A stretch of 64,000 nt of DNA from Leptotrichia hongkongensis (GCF_041538065.1 NZ_JBGORW010000010.1:11266-75265); one strand, 5' to 3'. Counted from the first letter of the stretch, positions 44,252-53,038 are shown. Translations and numbers: made by a program. The notes: a model not told the origin generated them from the letters alone.

Positions 44252-44294
44252 TTTTCCTCCTTTTTGCTAATTTTATTTAATTTCTTCTTAAATT

Positions 44295-45053
44295 TTATTC
44301 TCCTAAATAAGCTGCAATAACTTCCTTATTATTTTGAATCTCATCAGGAAGACCTGAAGCAATAATTCTCCCAAAATTTAGCACATAAAGTCTTTCACAA
44401 ATTCCCATTACTAAGTCCATATCATGCTCGATTAGCAGGATTGCAATTTTAAATTTATTTCTTATAAAGCTGATTGTGTTCATTAGCTCTTTTGTTTCGT
44501 TTGGATTCATTCCTGCTGCTGGTTCATCCAATAGCAATAATTTGGGATTTGTTGCCAAAGCTCTTGCTATCTCCAATTTTCTTTGCTGTCCATAAGACAA
44601 GTTTCCAGCTGTAATATTTGCCATTTCAGCCATATCAAAAATATCCAGTAAATCAAGTGCCTTATCTGTTATTTCCTTTTCTTCCTTCCAAAATCTAGGA
44701 AGTCTAAAAATCGCTTCAAAAGTATTATATTTCATACTGCTGTTAAGTGCCAGCTTTACATTGTCAAGCACTGTTAATTCCTTAAACAGTCTTATATTTT
44801 GAAATGTTCTGGCAACTCCCAAAGCAACTATCTGTGGAGTAGTTTTTTTATTTATACTAATCTGATTTATAGAAATATCTCCGTCAGTAGGTTTGTAAAC
44901 ACCTGTCAGCAAGTTAAATATTGTTGTTTTTCCAGCTCCATTTGGACCAATTAATCCAACTAGCTCACCTTCCTTAATTTCAATATTAACATTATCAACA
45001 GCTCTTAGACCTCCAAAAGATATTCCCAAATCTGTCGTTTTTAATAATGACAT
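44295..45053 (-). CDS. livG: Branched-chain amino-acid ABC transporter ATP-binding protein LivG
   Basis: This 252-residue ABC ATPase has Walker A GPNGAGKTTIF, ARTFQNIRLFKELTVLDNV, signature LSYGQQRKLEIARAL (SYGQ variant usual for LivG), Walker B LLLLDEPAAGMNPNE and H-loop IEHDMDLV. It pairs with LivF to drive the importer. AGGAG precedes the ATG. Confidence 0.95.
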   Translation of the reverse strand: MSLLKTTDLGISFGGLRAVDNVNIEIKEGELVGLIGPNGAGKTTIFNLLTGVYKPTDGDISINQISINKKTTPQIVALGVARTFQNIRLFKELTVLDNVKLALNSSMKYNTFEAIFRLPRFWKEEKEITDKALDLLDIFDMAEMANITAGNLSYGQQRKLEIARALATNPKLLLLDEPAAGMNPNETKELMNTISFIRNKFKIAILLIEHDMDLVMGICERLYVLNFGRIIASGLPDEIQNNKEVIAAYLGE

Positions 45054-45120
45054 ATTTTATCTCCTATTTTACTTCATTTTTATATTTATCAAAAATATTT
45101 AATTCTAACTTTTCATTTTT

Positions 45121-46215
45121 TTAATTCTTGTTATTTCTATAATTTCTAAGTTTATTAATTCTTCTCTTTGTTCCTGCAAATGTAAATTCCTTCGTACCAA
45201 AAATTCCTTTTGGACGGAAAATCATTAATGAAATCAATATAATTGCATAAACTAAGTATCTAAACTGCGAAACATCTCTCAATCTTTCATTTAGAAGTGT
45301 CAAAATCGTTGCAGCGATAATCGCTCCCGTAATACTTCCAAGTCCACCTAACACTACCATAACAAGAATTTCTATTGAGAATAAAAATCCAAATTTATCT
45401 GGTGTCAAAATTCCAATATTATGAGCAAATAACGATCCTCCAACTCCAGCAAAAAATGCTGAAAAAGCAAATCCATAAAGTTTTACACGATTTAAGCCGA
45501 TTCCTATATTTTCTGCCGCAATTTCATCTTCTCTAATTGACAGAATCTCTTTCCCTTTTCGAGAAGTCATTGCCATTGCGATTATAATAATCGAGATAAC
45601 TACAATGAAATATGTATTTGAAAAATCTAGAATTGTTGGAATATTGTTAAGTCCAGTTGCTCCACCTAAAAAGTCCAGATTTTGAATAATATATTTTACA
45701 ATTTCTCCAAATGCTAAAGTAATAATTGCAAGATAATCCCCTCTTAACCTTAGCGTACTTCCACCAACAAGAAATCCAAATACAGCCGCAACCATCCCTC
45801 CAAACAATGATACCAGTATTAACTGTAAAAATGGCGGTAAATTATAATTTACGAGTATTTTTGAAATAAATGCCGCTGAATATCCACCAATTGCAATAAA
45901 TCCAGCTTGCCCCAAATTAAGCTGTCCCATAAGCCCAACTGTTATGTTTAAGCTTACTGCAAATAAAACAAAAATTAATATGTTTATATATATTCCTTTT
46001 GTATAACTGAAAGCATCATTTGGATCAAAAGTAAAGCTTAAGACGATATAAAGTGCAATTATTGAAATAAATGTAACAACATAATTTTTTACTTTTAATT
46101 TGTTAAAATAGTTCAAATTTTGCCATTTATATTCTTTTGTTTCTTTATGCTTTTTTTCTGCACTATCTATATTTTTTGCTTTTACATCTTTATTAGTTTT
46201 TTCCATATTTCCCAT
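45121..46215 (-). CDS. livM: Branched-chain amino-acid ABC transporter permease LivM
   Basis: This 364-residue permease has eight or nine hydrophobic helices after a hydrophilic Lys/Glu-rich N-terminus of about 45 residues. The LivM motif NITVGLMGQLNLGQAGFIAIGGYSAA and the EAA-like GIGLNRVKLYGFAFSAFFAGVGGSLFA are present. The start is ambiguous: ATG 46215 is three bases after GGAGG, and ATG 46206 is 12 bases after it. Confidence 0.94.
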   Translation of the reverse strand: MGNMEKTNKDVKAKNIDSAEKKHKETKEYKWQNLNYFNKLKVKNYVVTFISIIALYIVLSFTFDPNDAFSYTKGIYINILIFVLFAVSLNITVGLMGQLNLGQAGFIAIGGYSAAFISKILVNYNLPPFLQLILVSLFGGMVAAVFGFLVGGSTLRLRGDYLAIITLAFGEIVKYIIQNLDFLGGATGLNNIPTILDFSNTYFIVVISIIIIAMAMTSRKGKEILSIREDEIAAENIGIGLNRVKLYGFAFSAFFAGVGGSLFAHNIGILTPDKFGFLFSIEILVMVVLGGLGSITGAIIAATILTLLNERLRDVSQFRYLVYAIILISLMIFRPKGIFGTKEFTFAGTKRRINKLRNYRNNKN

Positions 46216-46230
46216 TTTCCTCCTTTCAAA

Positions 46231-47127
46231 TTATACTTTTTCCTTCATATTCTTTCCAAATAGCCCATTTGGTCTAAAAATTAATATTAATATCAGTACA
46301 CCAAATACAATAGGATTTGCCCAAGTTGTAAGCGATGAGCCTTTTACATATGCTTCAAGAAGTCCTAAGACATATCCACCAACCATAGCTCCTGGAATAC
46401 TTCCAATTCCTCCAAATACAGCCGCAATAAATGCCTTCAATCCTGGCAGCATTCCCATATATGGCTCAATTTGCGGATAAACAATCGCATACAATGCTCC
46501 ACCCAATGCACCAAGCCCTGATCCAATTGCAAATGTTATGGCAATAGTCTTATTTACATTAATTCCCATAAGCTGTGCAGCTCCTGTATCCTGCGAAACT
46601 GCTCTTGTTGCTTTTCCTAATTTTGTATTTTTAATAAATAAATTTAGGGCAATCATACAAATTGAAGTAACTACAATTACAAATATTGTAAGCATACTGA
46701 TGCTTAAAAATCCTAAATTAATCTTGTTGTTGTTTGATAAAAATGCTGGTATATATTTCTGATCAATAACTTTTGGATTTGCTCCAAATATTATAAGTGC
46801 CAAACTTTCTAGCAAAAAGCTCATTCCAATTGCTGTAATAAGTGCCGAAATTTTAGGTGCATTTCTAATTGGACGATATGCAAAAAAATCAATTACAACT
46901 CCCATAATAGAACATAAAATAATTGATAAAACAATAGCCAGTATTAATGGCATTCCATTTGACACAGCGATAAGTGTAGCATAAGCTCCCACCATAAGTA
47001 TATCTCCATGTGCAAAATTTATAAGTTTAACGATACCATAAACCATTGTATATCCCAACGCAATAAGGGCATAAATGCTTCCAGTCTGCAGTCCGTTAAT
47101 AGTCTGTTCAATAAAGCTCTTTAACAT
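46231..47127 (-). CDS. livH: Branched-chain amino-acid ABC transporter permease LivH
   Basis: This 298-residue permease has eight hydrophobic segments. It begins with the family pattern FIEQTINGLQTGSIYALIALGYTMVYGIVKLINFAHGDI and carries the coupling loop GINVNKTIAITFAIGSGLGALGGALYA. The start at 47127 was chosen because GAGGAG lies nine bases upstream; an in-frame ATG at 47157 adds ten residues before that site. Confidence 0.95.
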   Translation of the reverse strand: MLKSFIEQTINGLQTGSIYALIALGYTMVYGIVKLINFAHGDILMVGAYATLIAVSNGMPLILAIVLSIILCSIMGVVIDFFAYRPIRNAPKISALITAIGMSFLLESLALIIFGANPKVIDQKYIPAFLSNNNKINLGFLSISMLTIFVIVVTSICMIALNLFIKNTKLGKATRAVSQDTGAAQLMGINVNKTIAITFAIGSGLGALGGALYAIVYPQIEPYMGMLPGLKAFIAAVFGGIGSIPGAMVGGYVLGLLEAYVKGSSLTTWANPIVFGVLILILIFRPNGLFGKNMKEKV

Positions 47128-47282
47128 ATTTAAAAACTCCTCATACTTTTTACTCATACGTTTATTTTCTACTCATATACTTAGGCAACCTTAAAACTAT
47201 ACTCCTTATTTGTATTCAAAAAATTAGTATAATCTTAAAGCTGCTTACGTATATTTACCCAAATTAATTTCTTCTTTTTAGA

Positions 47283-47336
47283 TAAAAAAAGTTCCAGAGT
47301 GTTAGAAGAAAAAAACTTCTCCTAACAACCGAACTT
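47283..47336 (-). terminator. Intrinsic terminator inside the liv operon, after the second livK
   Basis: On the minus strand AAGTTC (47336-47331) and TGTTAGGAGAAG pair with CTTCTAACA and GAACTT, then a run of seven or eight T. It lies between the binding-protein genes and the permease/ATPase genes and probably lets only part of the transcripts through. Confidence 0.8.
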
Positions 47337-47365
47337 TATAATAATTATTATTTTCTATATTATTT

Positions 47366-48481
47366 CTAGAATTTTTCCTTCAATGTAAGTTTTCCGTCTT
47401 TCACTTCAATAAATGTAACTTTTTTCTCAGGATTTCTTTCTGCATCAAATTTTAATGAACCAGTAACTAAAGTACCGTCAAATTTTTTGATTGCTTCTCT
47501 TATAGCATCTTTTGAAGACAAGTCAGAAACATTTTTTAATGCTGTTTCTAAAATAGTTCCTGTATCATATCCTAAAGCAGCGAAAATAATTGGATCTATT
47601 TTATATTCATTTTTGTATGCAGCAATGAATTTTTGTACATTTTGATCAGGATCGTCTGGTGCAAACTGACTTGCGAAAACTGCTCCATTTGCAACTTTTC
47701 CAAAGTTAGTCTGGATTCCATCCCATCCATCTCCACCCATAAATTGAGCGTTTATTCCAAGTTCTTTTGCTTGTGTCAAGATTAATCCAATTGTGTTGTA
47801 GTAATCAGGTACGAAAATTACTTCAGGATTATATCCTTTTACTTTTGTAAGTAATGCTCTAAAGTCTTTGTCATCAGCAGTATATTGTTCTTCTTTTACT
47901 TGAATTCCTTCTTTTTTAGCTTGTTCCTTAAATGCATTTGCAAGCCCTACAGAATAATCACTTCCTGTATTTGTTAAAACTGTAACATTTTTACGTCCTT
48001 TTGATTTTGCATATTTTGCAACAACAACACCTTGATAAGGATCTGTAAATGTAGTTCTAAATACATAATCTTTTCCTTTTGTAATATCAAATGCAGTTCC
48101 AGTTGCTGTAATCATAGGAATTTTAGCTTGTTGTGCAAGCGGTGCAATTGCAAGAGATGGTCCAGATGTAACTTCTCCTACAAAGATGTCAATTTTGTCT
48201 TGTGAAACCATTTTTTTAAATGCATTAATTGCTTCCTGTACATCACCTTTACTGTCTGCTTCTACAATTTCAATTTTTTTACCATTAATTCCACCAGCGG
48301 CATTTATTTCTTTTACTTTCAATTTAAATCCGTTTATTGTACTTGTTCCATATTGTGCCACATTTCCAGTTAATGCTCCTATAACACCAACTTTTATAAC
48401 ATTCTTGTCCTTAGATGCTTTTGCTCCACAGCTTAGCACAAATAATGCCAATAATGAAACTAAAAATAATATTTTTTTCAT
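47366..48481 (-). CDS. livK: Branched-chain amino-acid-binding lipoprotein, second copy
   Basis: This 371-residue type I periplasmic binding protein has a lipoprotein signal (MKKILFLVSLLALFVLSCGAK, Cys18). Its mature domain is LivJ/LivK-like (KVGVIGALTGNVAQYG, GINGKKIEIVEADSKGD, GEVTSGPSLAIAPLAQQAKIPMITATGTA, FIEVKDGKLTLKEKF at the end). It delivers Leu, Ile or Val, or a related amino acid, to LivHM. It is similar throughout to the preceding gene. Confidence 0.92.
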   Translation of the reverse strand: MKKILFLVSLLALFVLSCGAKASKDKNVIKVGVIGALTGNVAQYGTSTINGFKLKVKEINAAGGINGKKIEIVEADSKGDVQEAINAFKKMVSQDKIDIFVGEVTSGPSLAIAPLAQQAKIPMITATGTAFDITKGKDYVFRTTFTDPYQGVVVAKYAKSKGRKNVTVLTNTGSDYSVGLANAFKEQAKKEGIQVKEEQYTADDKDFRALLTKVKGYNPEVIFVPDYYNTIGLILTQAKELGINAQFMGGDGWDGIQTNFGKVANGAVFASQFAPDDPDQNVQKFIAAYKNEYKIDPIIFAALGYDTGTILETALKNVSDLSSKDAIREAIKKFDGTLVTGSLKFDAERNPEKKVTFIEVKDGKLTLKEKF

Positions 48482-48534
48482 TGTTGTTCTCCTCTGCTAT
48501 ATTTTTATAATTAATTTATTTTATTTTTTTTAAA

Positions 48535-49647
48535 TTAAAATTTTTCTTTTAATGTAAGTTTTCCACCCTTTACCTCAATAAATGTAACTGCTTTTTCAGG
48601 ATTTCTATCTGCATCAAATTTTAATTTTCCAGTTATAAGATCAATTCCACTAACTCCATTCATAGCTTCTTTTATAGATGGCCCTGTCAAATCTTTTGCT
48701 GATTTCAATGCAGCTTCCACAATTTCCACTGTGTCATATCCAAGTGCGGCAAACATTATTGGTTCTTTATGGAACTTAGCTTGGTAATCTTTCATAAATT
48801 TCTGAACATTTTCAGCTTTATCTTCTGGAGAAAATTGGCTTGCAAAAATTGCTCCTTCTGCAACTGCTCCAAAGTTAGTCTGAATTCCGTCCCATCCATC
48901 TCCACCAAAATATTGAGCTGTTATTCCCAAATCTTTTGCTTGAGAAATAATTAATCCAATTGTATTGTAATAATCAGGTATGAAGATAGCTTGTGGATTT
49001 TGTCCTTTTACTTTTGTTAAAATCGCTTTAAAATCTTTATCATCATTTGTATATTTTTCTTCAGTAATAGTTATTCCATCTTTTTTAGCTTGTTCTTTAA
49101 ATGCGTTTGCAATTCCTACAGAATAATCATTTGAAGAATTTGTTAAAATTGCAATTGATTTTACACCTTTAGCTTTTGCATATTTTGCAGTAGCAGTTCC
49201 TTGATAAGGATCTGTAAATGTAGTTCTAAATACATAATCTTTTCCTTTTGTGACATCAAGACTTGTAGCAGTTGCTGAAATCAAAGGTACTTTTGCTTGC
49301 TGTGCAAGTCCTGAAATAGCTTGTGATGTAGCTGATACAACTTCTCCAATTACAACACTCACTTTATCCTGTGAAACCATTTTTTTAAATGCATTCACTG
49401 ATTCCTGAACGTCTCCTTTGCTATCCGCAATGACAAGCTCAATTTTTTTTCCATTAATTCCACCTGCATTATTAATGGCATCAACTTTAAGTTCAACACC
49501 TTCTTTTACTGCAGTTCCGTATTGTGCATAATTTCCAGTAAGCGGTGCAATAACTCCTATTTTTATAACATTTCCATCAGTTGATTTTTTCCCACAGCCA
49601 ACAATAAATGCCGTGACTAATAACATCATCAGAAATATTTTTTTCAT
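48535..49647 (-). CDS. livK: Branched-chain amino-acid-binding lipoprotein, first copy
   Basis: This 370-residue type I binding protein has lipidated Cys18 (TAFIVGCGKK). It shares long blocks with its downstream neighbour: KGDVQE(A/S)(I/V)NAFKKMVSQDK, TKGKDYVFRTTFTDPYQG and GGDGWDGIQTNFG. It is the first gene of the operon, 53 bp before the second copy. Differences near the ligand-contact loops (for example SGPS versus SATS in the GEV segment) suggest different ligand ranges. Confidence 0.92.
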   Translation of the reverse strand: MKKIFLMMLLVTAFIVGCGKKSTDGNVIKIGVIAPLTGNYAQYGTAVKEGVELKVDAINNAGGINGKKIELVIADSKGDVQESVNAFKKMVSQDKVSVVIGEVVSATSQAISGLAQQAKVPLISATATSLDVTKGKDYVFRTTFTDPYQGTATAKYAKAKGVKSIAILTNSSNDYSVGIANAFKEQAKKDGITITEEKYTNDDKDFKAILTKVKGQNPQAIFIPDYYNTIGLIISQAKDLGITAQYFGGDGWDGIQTNFGAVAEGAIFASQFSPEDKAENVQKFMKDYQAKFHKEPIMFAALGYDTVEIVEAALKSAKDLTGPSIKEAMNGVSGIDLITGKLKFDADRNPEKAVTFIEVKGGKLTLKEKF

Positions 49648-50009
49648 ACTCTCATCATCCTTTCTCTCTTAAATTCTTTGCATCGTCAAAGCATTGTTAG
49701 AAAAACATATAATAAATATCAAATAAAATACTATTACTATTAATCTAAAACAAACTTTCACTTACTTATGTCTAATATTATATCATAAAAGGGTAAAGAA
49801 ATGAAATTATTTTTAAAAATTTATTGTATGCTCAAACTTTTTTTTAATAAAATCAATAAAAATAAAATCTACACGATTACCAAAATTCTTAATATAAACC
49901 AATATTAATTTTGATAAAAAAATATTTTGTTTATCTAATTATTTTTTCAAAAAAAAACTACCACATATCGTGGTAGCAAAAATACTATCTATTTTTTATT
50001 TACTAAATA
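49648..50009. other. Intergenic region upstream of the liv operon
   Basis: This 362-bp AT-rich region contains the liv promoter region (a minus-strand TATAAT near 49786-49791, -35 unclear) and the terminator of the beta-barrel gene at 49951-49976. No gene seen. Confidence 0.5.
49951..49976 (-). terminator. Intrinsic terminator of the beta-barrel gene
   Basis: On the minus strand CTACCAC and GTGGTAG pair around five bases, followed by nine T. Confidence 0.9.
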
Positions 50010-50606
50010 TTAATTTCCTAAATTGAAATCATAACCTACACCAAGAGATACTCTTCCGTAGTTAGCATTATATTTAGATTTAACACCTAAAGGTCCTTCG
50101 TATTCATATTTACCTTTATTTTCTTTATACATAAGTTCCACATTTACGTTGTTGACGTTGATTCCTCCACCTACACCGTAGTAAAGTCCACCTTCTGCTT
50201 TATATTTACCTAATCTACCATAATCATGATCTCCATTATTGAATGAATATCCTAAGTCACCTTTAACATAAGGTTTAACAGTAGTTTGTGTATCAAATGT
50301 ATATTTAGCTGTTCCATATACAGGTATTGAATTATAGTTTTTCAAGTTTTGTCCTGAAACTTTATCTTTTAAATCTTTGTGGAATTGGAATGCAGTCCCT
50401 CCTCCTAATTCTAATCCTGGAACTACTTCGTTTCTATACTCAACTCCAATTTCTCCAGAACTGTTTTTAGTTTTTTGATTTTTGTAGTTTTGTCCATAAT
50501 GGTATTTACCACCTAAATCTAATCCACCTTTTGCTTCAATTTTTCCAGCATCTGCGAATGAAGCTGCTCCTAAAACTAAAAATAAACCAATTAATGTCTT
50601 TTTCAT
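50010..50606 (-). CDS. Outer-membrane beta-barrel protein
   Basis: This 198-residue protein has a signal peptide (MKKTLIGLFLVLGAASFADA) followed by eight alternating amphipathic strands rich in Gly, Tyr and Asn (GGLDLGGKYHYGQNY, VKPYVKGDLGYSFNNG, GGLYYGVGGGINVNNVNVELMYKEN, YGRVSLGVGYDFNLGN). The aromatic-ending C-terminal strand fits an OmpA/Opa-sized barrel. It implies a diderm envelope. The ATG at 50606 follows AAAGGTG; a TTG two codons earlier is less likely. The ligand or role is unknown. Confidence 0.82.
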   Translation of the reverse strand: MKKTLIGLFLVLGAASFADAGKIEAKGGLDLGGKYHYGQNYKNQKTKNSSGEIGVEYRNEVVPGLELGGGTAFQFHKDLKDKVSGQNLKNYNSIPVYGTAKYTFDTQTTVKPYVKGDLGYSFNNGDHDYGRLGKYKAEGGLYYGVGGGINVNNVNVELMYKENKGKYEYEGPLGVKSKYNANYGRVSLGVGYDFNLGN

Positions 50607-51076
50607 AGTCAATCACCTTTCTTTTCTAAAAATCTCCTTTGCGATTTTTCTCTACAAATAAATATTTATCATTTTAAAAGCATACTACTTCTAAATGATA
50701 ACTAATTATACAACATAGCTCTTATAAAAATGTTTATATATATATATTTTTTTCTTTGAGTAATAATATTATAACTGATATCATTTCAAATTTAATCAGT
50801 AAAAATTTATTATGGCTAATGAATTATATTCTTTTAGAACTTTTCAAATGTATTGATATCTATCAATTTATACTCGAACCCATTTAAAGTTAAACTGATA
50901 GAAATTATATAATTTAGGGTTTGAGTAAAATAGTCATAATTTTTGAGTTCTGTTTTAAACTAGTTTTACTATATATTTCCAAAAAAGAAACTTATATTCT
51001 GTTATAAGTAAAAAATACAATTTATTATCTCTAACAAATTGTATTTCATATAATAAAATATATTTTGTTTTAAAAA
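50607..51076. other. Intergenic region between the beta-barrel gene and the tRNA cluster
   Basis: This 470-bp gene-free stretch holds a long leader for the beta-barrel mRNA (with an extra AAAGGAG-like motif near 50637-50643) and the second copy of the 110-base repeat at 50868-50976. Confidence 0.5.
50868..50976 (+). repeat. 110-base dispersed intergenic repeat, copy 2
   Basis: This aligns with the reverse complement of 41771-41880 over its whole length. It contains ten-base arms ACTCGAACCC (50872-50881) and GGGTTTGAGT (50917-50926) that can form a hairpin. Confidence 0.65.
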
Positions 51077-51152
51077 TGGTGCCCAGACGCGGAATCGAAC
51101 CACGGACACAGGGATTTTCAGTCCCTTGCTCTACCGACTGAGCTATCTGGGC
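51077..51152 (-). tRNA. tRNA-Phe (GAA)
   Basis: A complete 76-nt cloverleaf read on the minus strand: acceptor GCCCAGA/TCTGGGC, anticodon loop CTGAAAATC (GAA), T loop GGTTCGATTCC and encoded CCA. It is the last of three tRNA genes. Confidence 0.95.
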
Positions 51153-51156
51153 ATAA

Positions 51157-51233
51157 TGGCGGAAGTGACGAGACTCGAACTCGCGACATCTTGCGTGACA
51201 GGCAAGCACTCTAACCAACTGAGCTACACCTCC
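51157..51233 (-). tRNA. tRNA-Asp (GTC)
   Basis: A complete 77-nt tRNA on the minus strand: acceptor GGAGGTG/CACTTCC, anticodon loop CTGTCAC (GTC), T loop GTTCGAGTC and encoded CCA. Four bases separate it from tRNA-Phe. Confidence 0.95.
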
Positions 51234-51240
51234 AAATAAA

Positions 51241-51316
51241 TGGTGGTCACAACTGGGCTCGAACCAGTGACCCCCTGCTTGTAAGGCAGGTGCTCTCCCA
51301 ACTGAGCTATGCGACC
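51241..51316 (-). tRNA. tRNA-Val (TAC)
   Basis: A complete 76-nt tRNA on the minus strand: acceptor GGTCGCA/TGTGACC, anticodon loop CTTACAA (TAC), T loop GTTCGAGCC and encoded CCA. It is the first gene of the cluster. Confidence 0.95.
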
Positions 51317-51336
51317 ACGTACTTTATTACTTGATA

Positions 51337-51365
51337 AGTATATCATATATTATTTAATATTTCAA
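51337..51365 (-). promoter_or_regulatory. Predicted promoter of the tRNA-Val/Asp/Phe cluster
   Basis: On the minus strand TTGAAA (51365-51360) and TATACT (51342-51337) are 17 bases apart, about 20 bases before tRNA-Val. Confidence 0.7.
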
Positions 51366-51475
51366 CTCTTTTTTCAAAAATTTATATCAATATTCAAAAA
51401 TTCTCAAAATTAAATTGATAAAATTAAAAAAATTTAGTAATTTAAATAATATATTTTTATTTCCTTTCTAAAATA

Positions 51476-51982
51476 CTACCAATATATTTCTCTTCCATAT
51501 TTTCCAAAAGCAGATAAAATTCTACCTTCATCATTTGTTTTAATTTGATAAAACTCTACCCGTTTTTTAAAAGTTTTATTCACTTCCTTTACTAGTTCTC
51601 TAAAATCAAGCCTATTGTTCGCTGTAAAATAGAATATTAACTTACTTTCATCAAATGTATATTCACCAATAACAAGATTCATTTCAGGAAGAAGTTTTTT
51701 AACAATTTTTTTACACTTAAAATATGCATCATCAGCTTTTTTATCTAACTCAGATAATTTTTCTATTTCCTTTTTTGATAATTTTCTTTTAACTTCTCTA
51801 ATTTTCAAATCATTCTGTTCACTATTTTCTTTATTTAATGCAACTCCTAAAACTATTCCTATCTGTTCTCCACGGATTGTGTCTACAAGAACATAATCCC
51901 CTTTTTTATAATTCTCTGTTTCATTTATCATAAACGGATAAACTTTTTTCGTTTTTCTAAATTTTATATTTATTATATTCAT
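51476..51982 (-). CDS. PSP1-domain protein, short RicT/YaaT homologue
   Basis: This 168-residue protein has the PSP1 core: KGDYVLVDTIRGEQIGIVLG near residue 30, KMNLVIGEYTFDESKLIFYFTANNRLDFRELVKEVNKTFKKRVEFYQIKTNDEGRILSAFGKYGRE-type sequence at 105-165. B. subtilis YaaT (RicT) continues with an iron-sulphur cysteine cluster just after this point; here the protein stops at GREIYW with no cysteines. Its ATG overlaps the radC stop by four bases (ATGA). Confidence 0.8.
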   Translation of the reverse strand: MNIINIKFRKTKKVYPFMINETENYKKGDYVLVDTIRGEQIGIVLGVALNKENSEQNDLKIREVKRKLSKKEIEKLSELDKKADDAYFKCKKIVKKLLPEMNLVIGEYTFDESKLIFYFTANNRLDFRELVKEVNKTFKKRVEFYQIKTNDEGRILSAFGKYGREIYW

Positions 51983-52698
51983 AATATCCCACCTTCTAAA
52001 AAGCTAAAATATCCTTTCTCGCTTATTATTAAATGATCAAGCAAACGTATTTCCAGACTTTCAAAAACTTCCTTTACTTTTTTTGTCAATAAAATATCAG
52101 ATTCTGATGGTCTCAAAGAGCCTGATGGATGATTATGTACTAAAATCACTGCTTTTGCATTATATTCTAAAATTTTTTTTACTAATTCACGAATATAAAC
52201 TGTACTTTTATCAATCGTCCCATAAAATAGCTCCTCTTCCTTCAGCAATTCATTTTGAGTATTCAGAAATAATACTTTAAACACTTCAACATCTCTATTT
52301 AAAAGAGAAAATTTTAAATAATTCAATAATTTAATATTACTTGACAATGTAATTTTTTTATTATGTACTTTTTTATAAAGTTCACTTTCTATAATTTCAA
52401 ATAAAAGTTTAAAAAATACAATTGCTCTCTCAGTCATATATTTATTTTTTCGCAATTCTTCTTCCGGCTGTTTTAAAATCGTATATAAATCACCGTATTT
52501 CTTTAAGAGGCTCTTAGCGATTCCTCTACAATTTTTTCTAATAACTGTATAGGTTAGCAACAATTCCAAAAGTTCATAATCCAAAAAACCTTTTGTCCCA
52601 GTAGATAAAAAACGTTGCCTTAACCTTTCTCTATGCCCTTTTTCCTGCTCTTCGGCCATATCTTGTTCCAATACTAACTCTATTTTACTCCCCCTCAT
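51979..52698 (-). CDS. radC: RadC-family JAB/MPN-domain protein
   Basis: This 239-residue protein has an N-terminal helix-hairpin-helix region (FLDYELLELLLTYTVIRKNCRGIAKSLLKKYG). The C-terminal RadC/JAB domain has the zinc motif AVILVHNHPSGSLRPSESD and LDHLIISEKGYFSF. RadC proteins were once called DNA-repair proteins, but their true role is unsettled; the JAB fold suggests a metalloprotease-like site. It is translationally coupled to the PSP1 gene. Confidence 0.9.
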   Translation of the reverse strand: MRGSKIELVLEQDMAEEQEKGHRERLRQRFLSTGTKGFLDYELLELLLTYTVIRKNCRGIAKSLLKKYGDLYTILKQPEEELRKNKYMTERAIVFFKLLFEIIESELYKKVHNKKITLSSNIKLLNYLKFSLLNRDVEVFKVLFLNTQNELLKEEELFYGTIDKSTVYIRELVKKILEYNAKAVILVHNHPSGSLRPSESDILLTKKVKEVFESLEIRLLDHLIISEKGYFSFLEGGIL

Positions 52699-52815
52699 TT
52701 TTCCCCCAAAAAATGTTTTTAAAAAATATTTATACTTGAATAGTTTATCATAAAACTAAAAAAATAACAATATTATAGTATTAATTGAACTAGATAAAAA
52801 TTATTTATTAAAGTA

Positions 52816-52844
52816 TTGATTTTTTTTGAATTTTTTGTTATAAT
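52816..52844 (+). promoter_or_regulatory. Strong predicted promoter of the small RNA at 52851
   Basis: TTGATT (52816-52821) and TATAAT (52839-52844) are 17 bases apart, on the strand opposite to both flanking genes. Confidence 0.7.
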
Positions 52845-52850
52845 TATTAT

Positions 52851-52952
52851 GTTAATATTATTAGTATTATTAATCTTTTCATATATCACAACTGAAGAAA
52901 AAATTGGTCATAAAAGACAGTCCTTATACCTCTTTCTCATGGGCTGTTTTTT
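52851..52952 (+). ncRNA. Candidate small RNA (about 100 nt)
   Basis: A strong promoter and a terminator hairpin (AAAGACAGTCC with GGGCTGTTTTTT, 52914-52952, T-rich tail) delimit a transcript of about 100 nt. It lies between two minus-strand genes. A 42-codon frame (52849-52977) begins at about the transcript start without a ribosome site and runs past the hairpin, so an RNA is more likely than a peptide. No known RNA family was recognised. Confidence 0.5.
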
Positions 52953-52990
52953 ATTTACTATTTTTTCTAAAAAATAAAATTTATACAAAA

Positions 52991-53038
52991 TAAGGAGCCA
53001 ATAAATTTAGCTCCCTATTTTTTTATATTTTATGAATA
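52991..53038. terminator. Bidirectional terminator downstream of the GH13 gene
   Basis: GGAGC (52994-52998) and GCTCC (53010-53014) form a short stem. The plus side has seven T; the minus side has a weaker TTATTTT tail that could end the GH13 transcript. Confidence 0.6.

Noticed and set aside
50955..51218. An 87-codon minus-strand frame
   Set aside because: It runs across two clear tRNA genes; its coding look comes from tRNA sequence.
52849..52977. A 42-codon hydrophobic frame as a small membrane peptide
   Set aside because: The ATG coincides with the predicted transcript start, has no ribosome site, and the terminator hairpin lies inside the frame.
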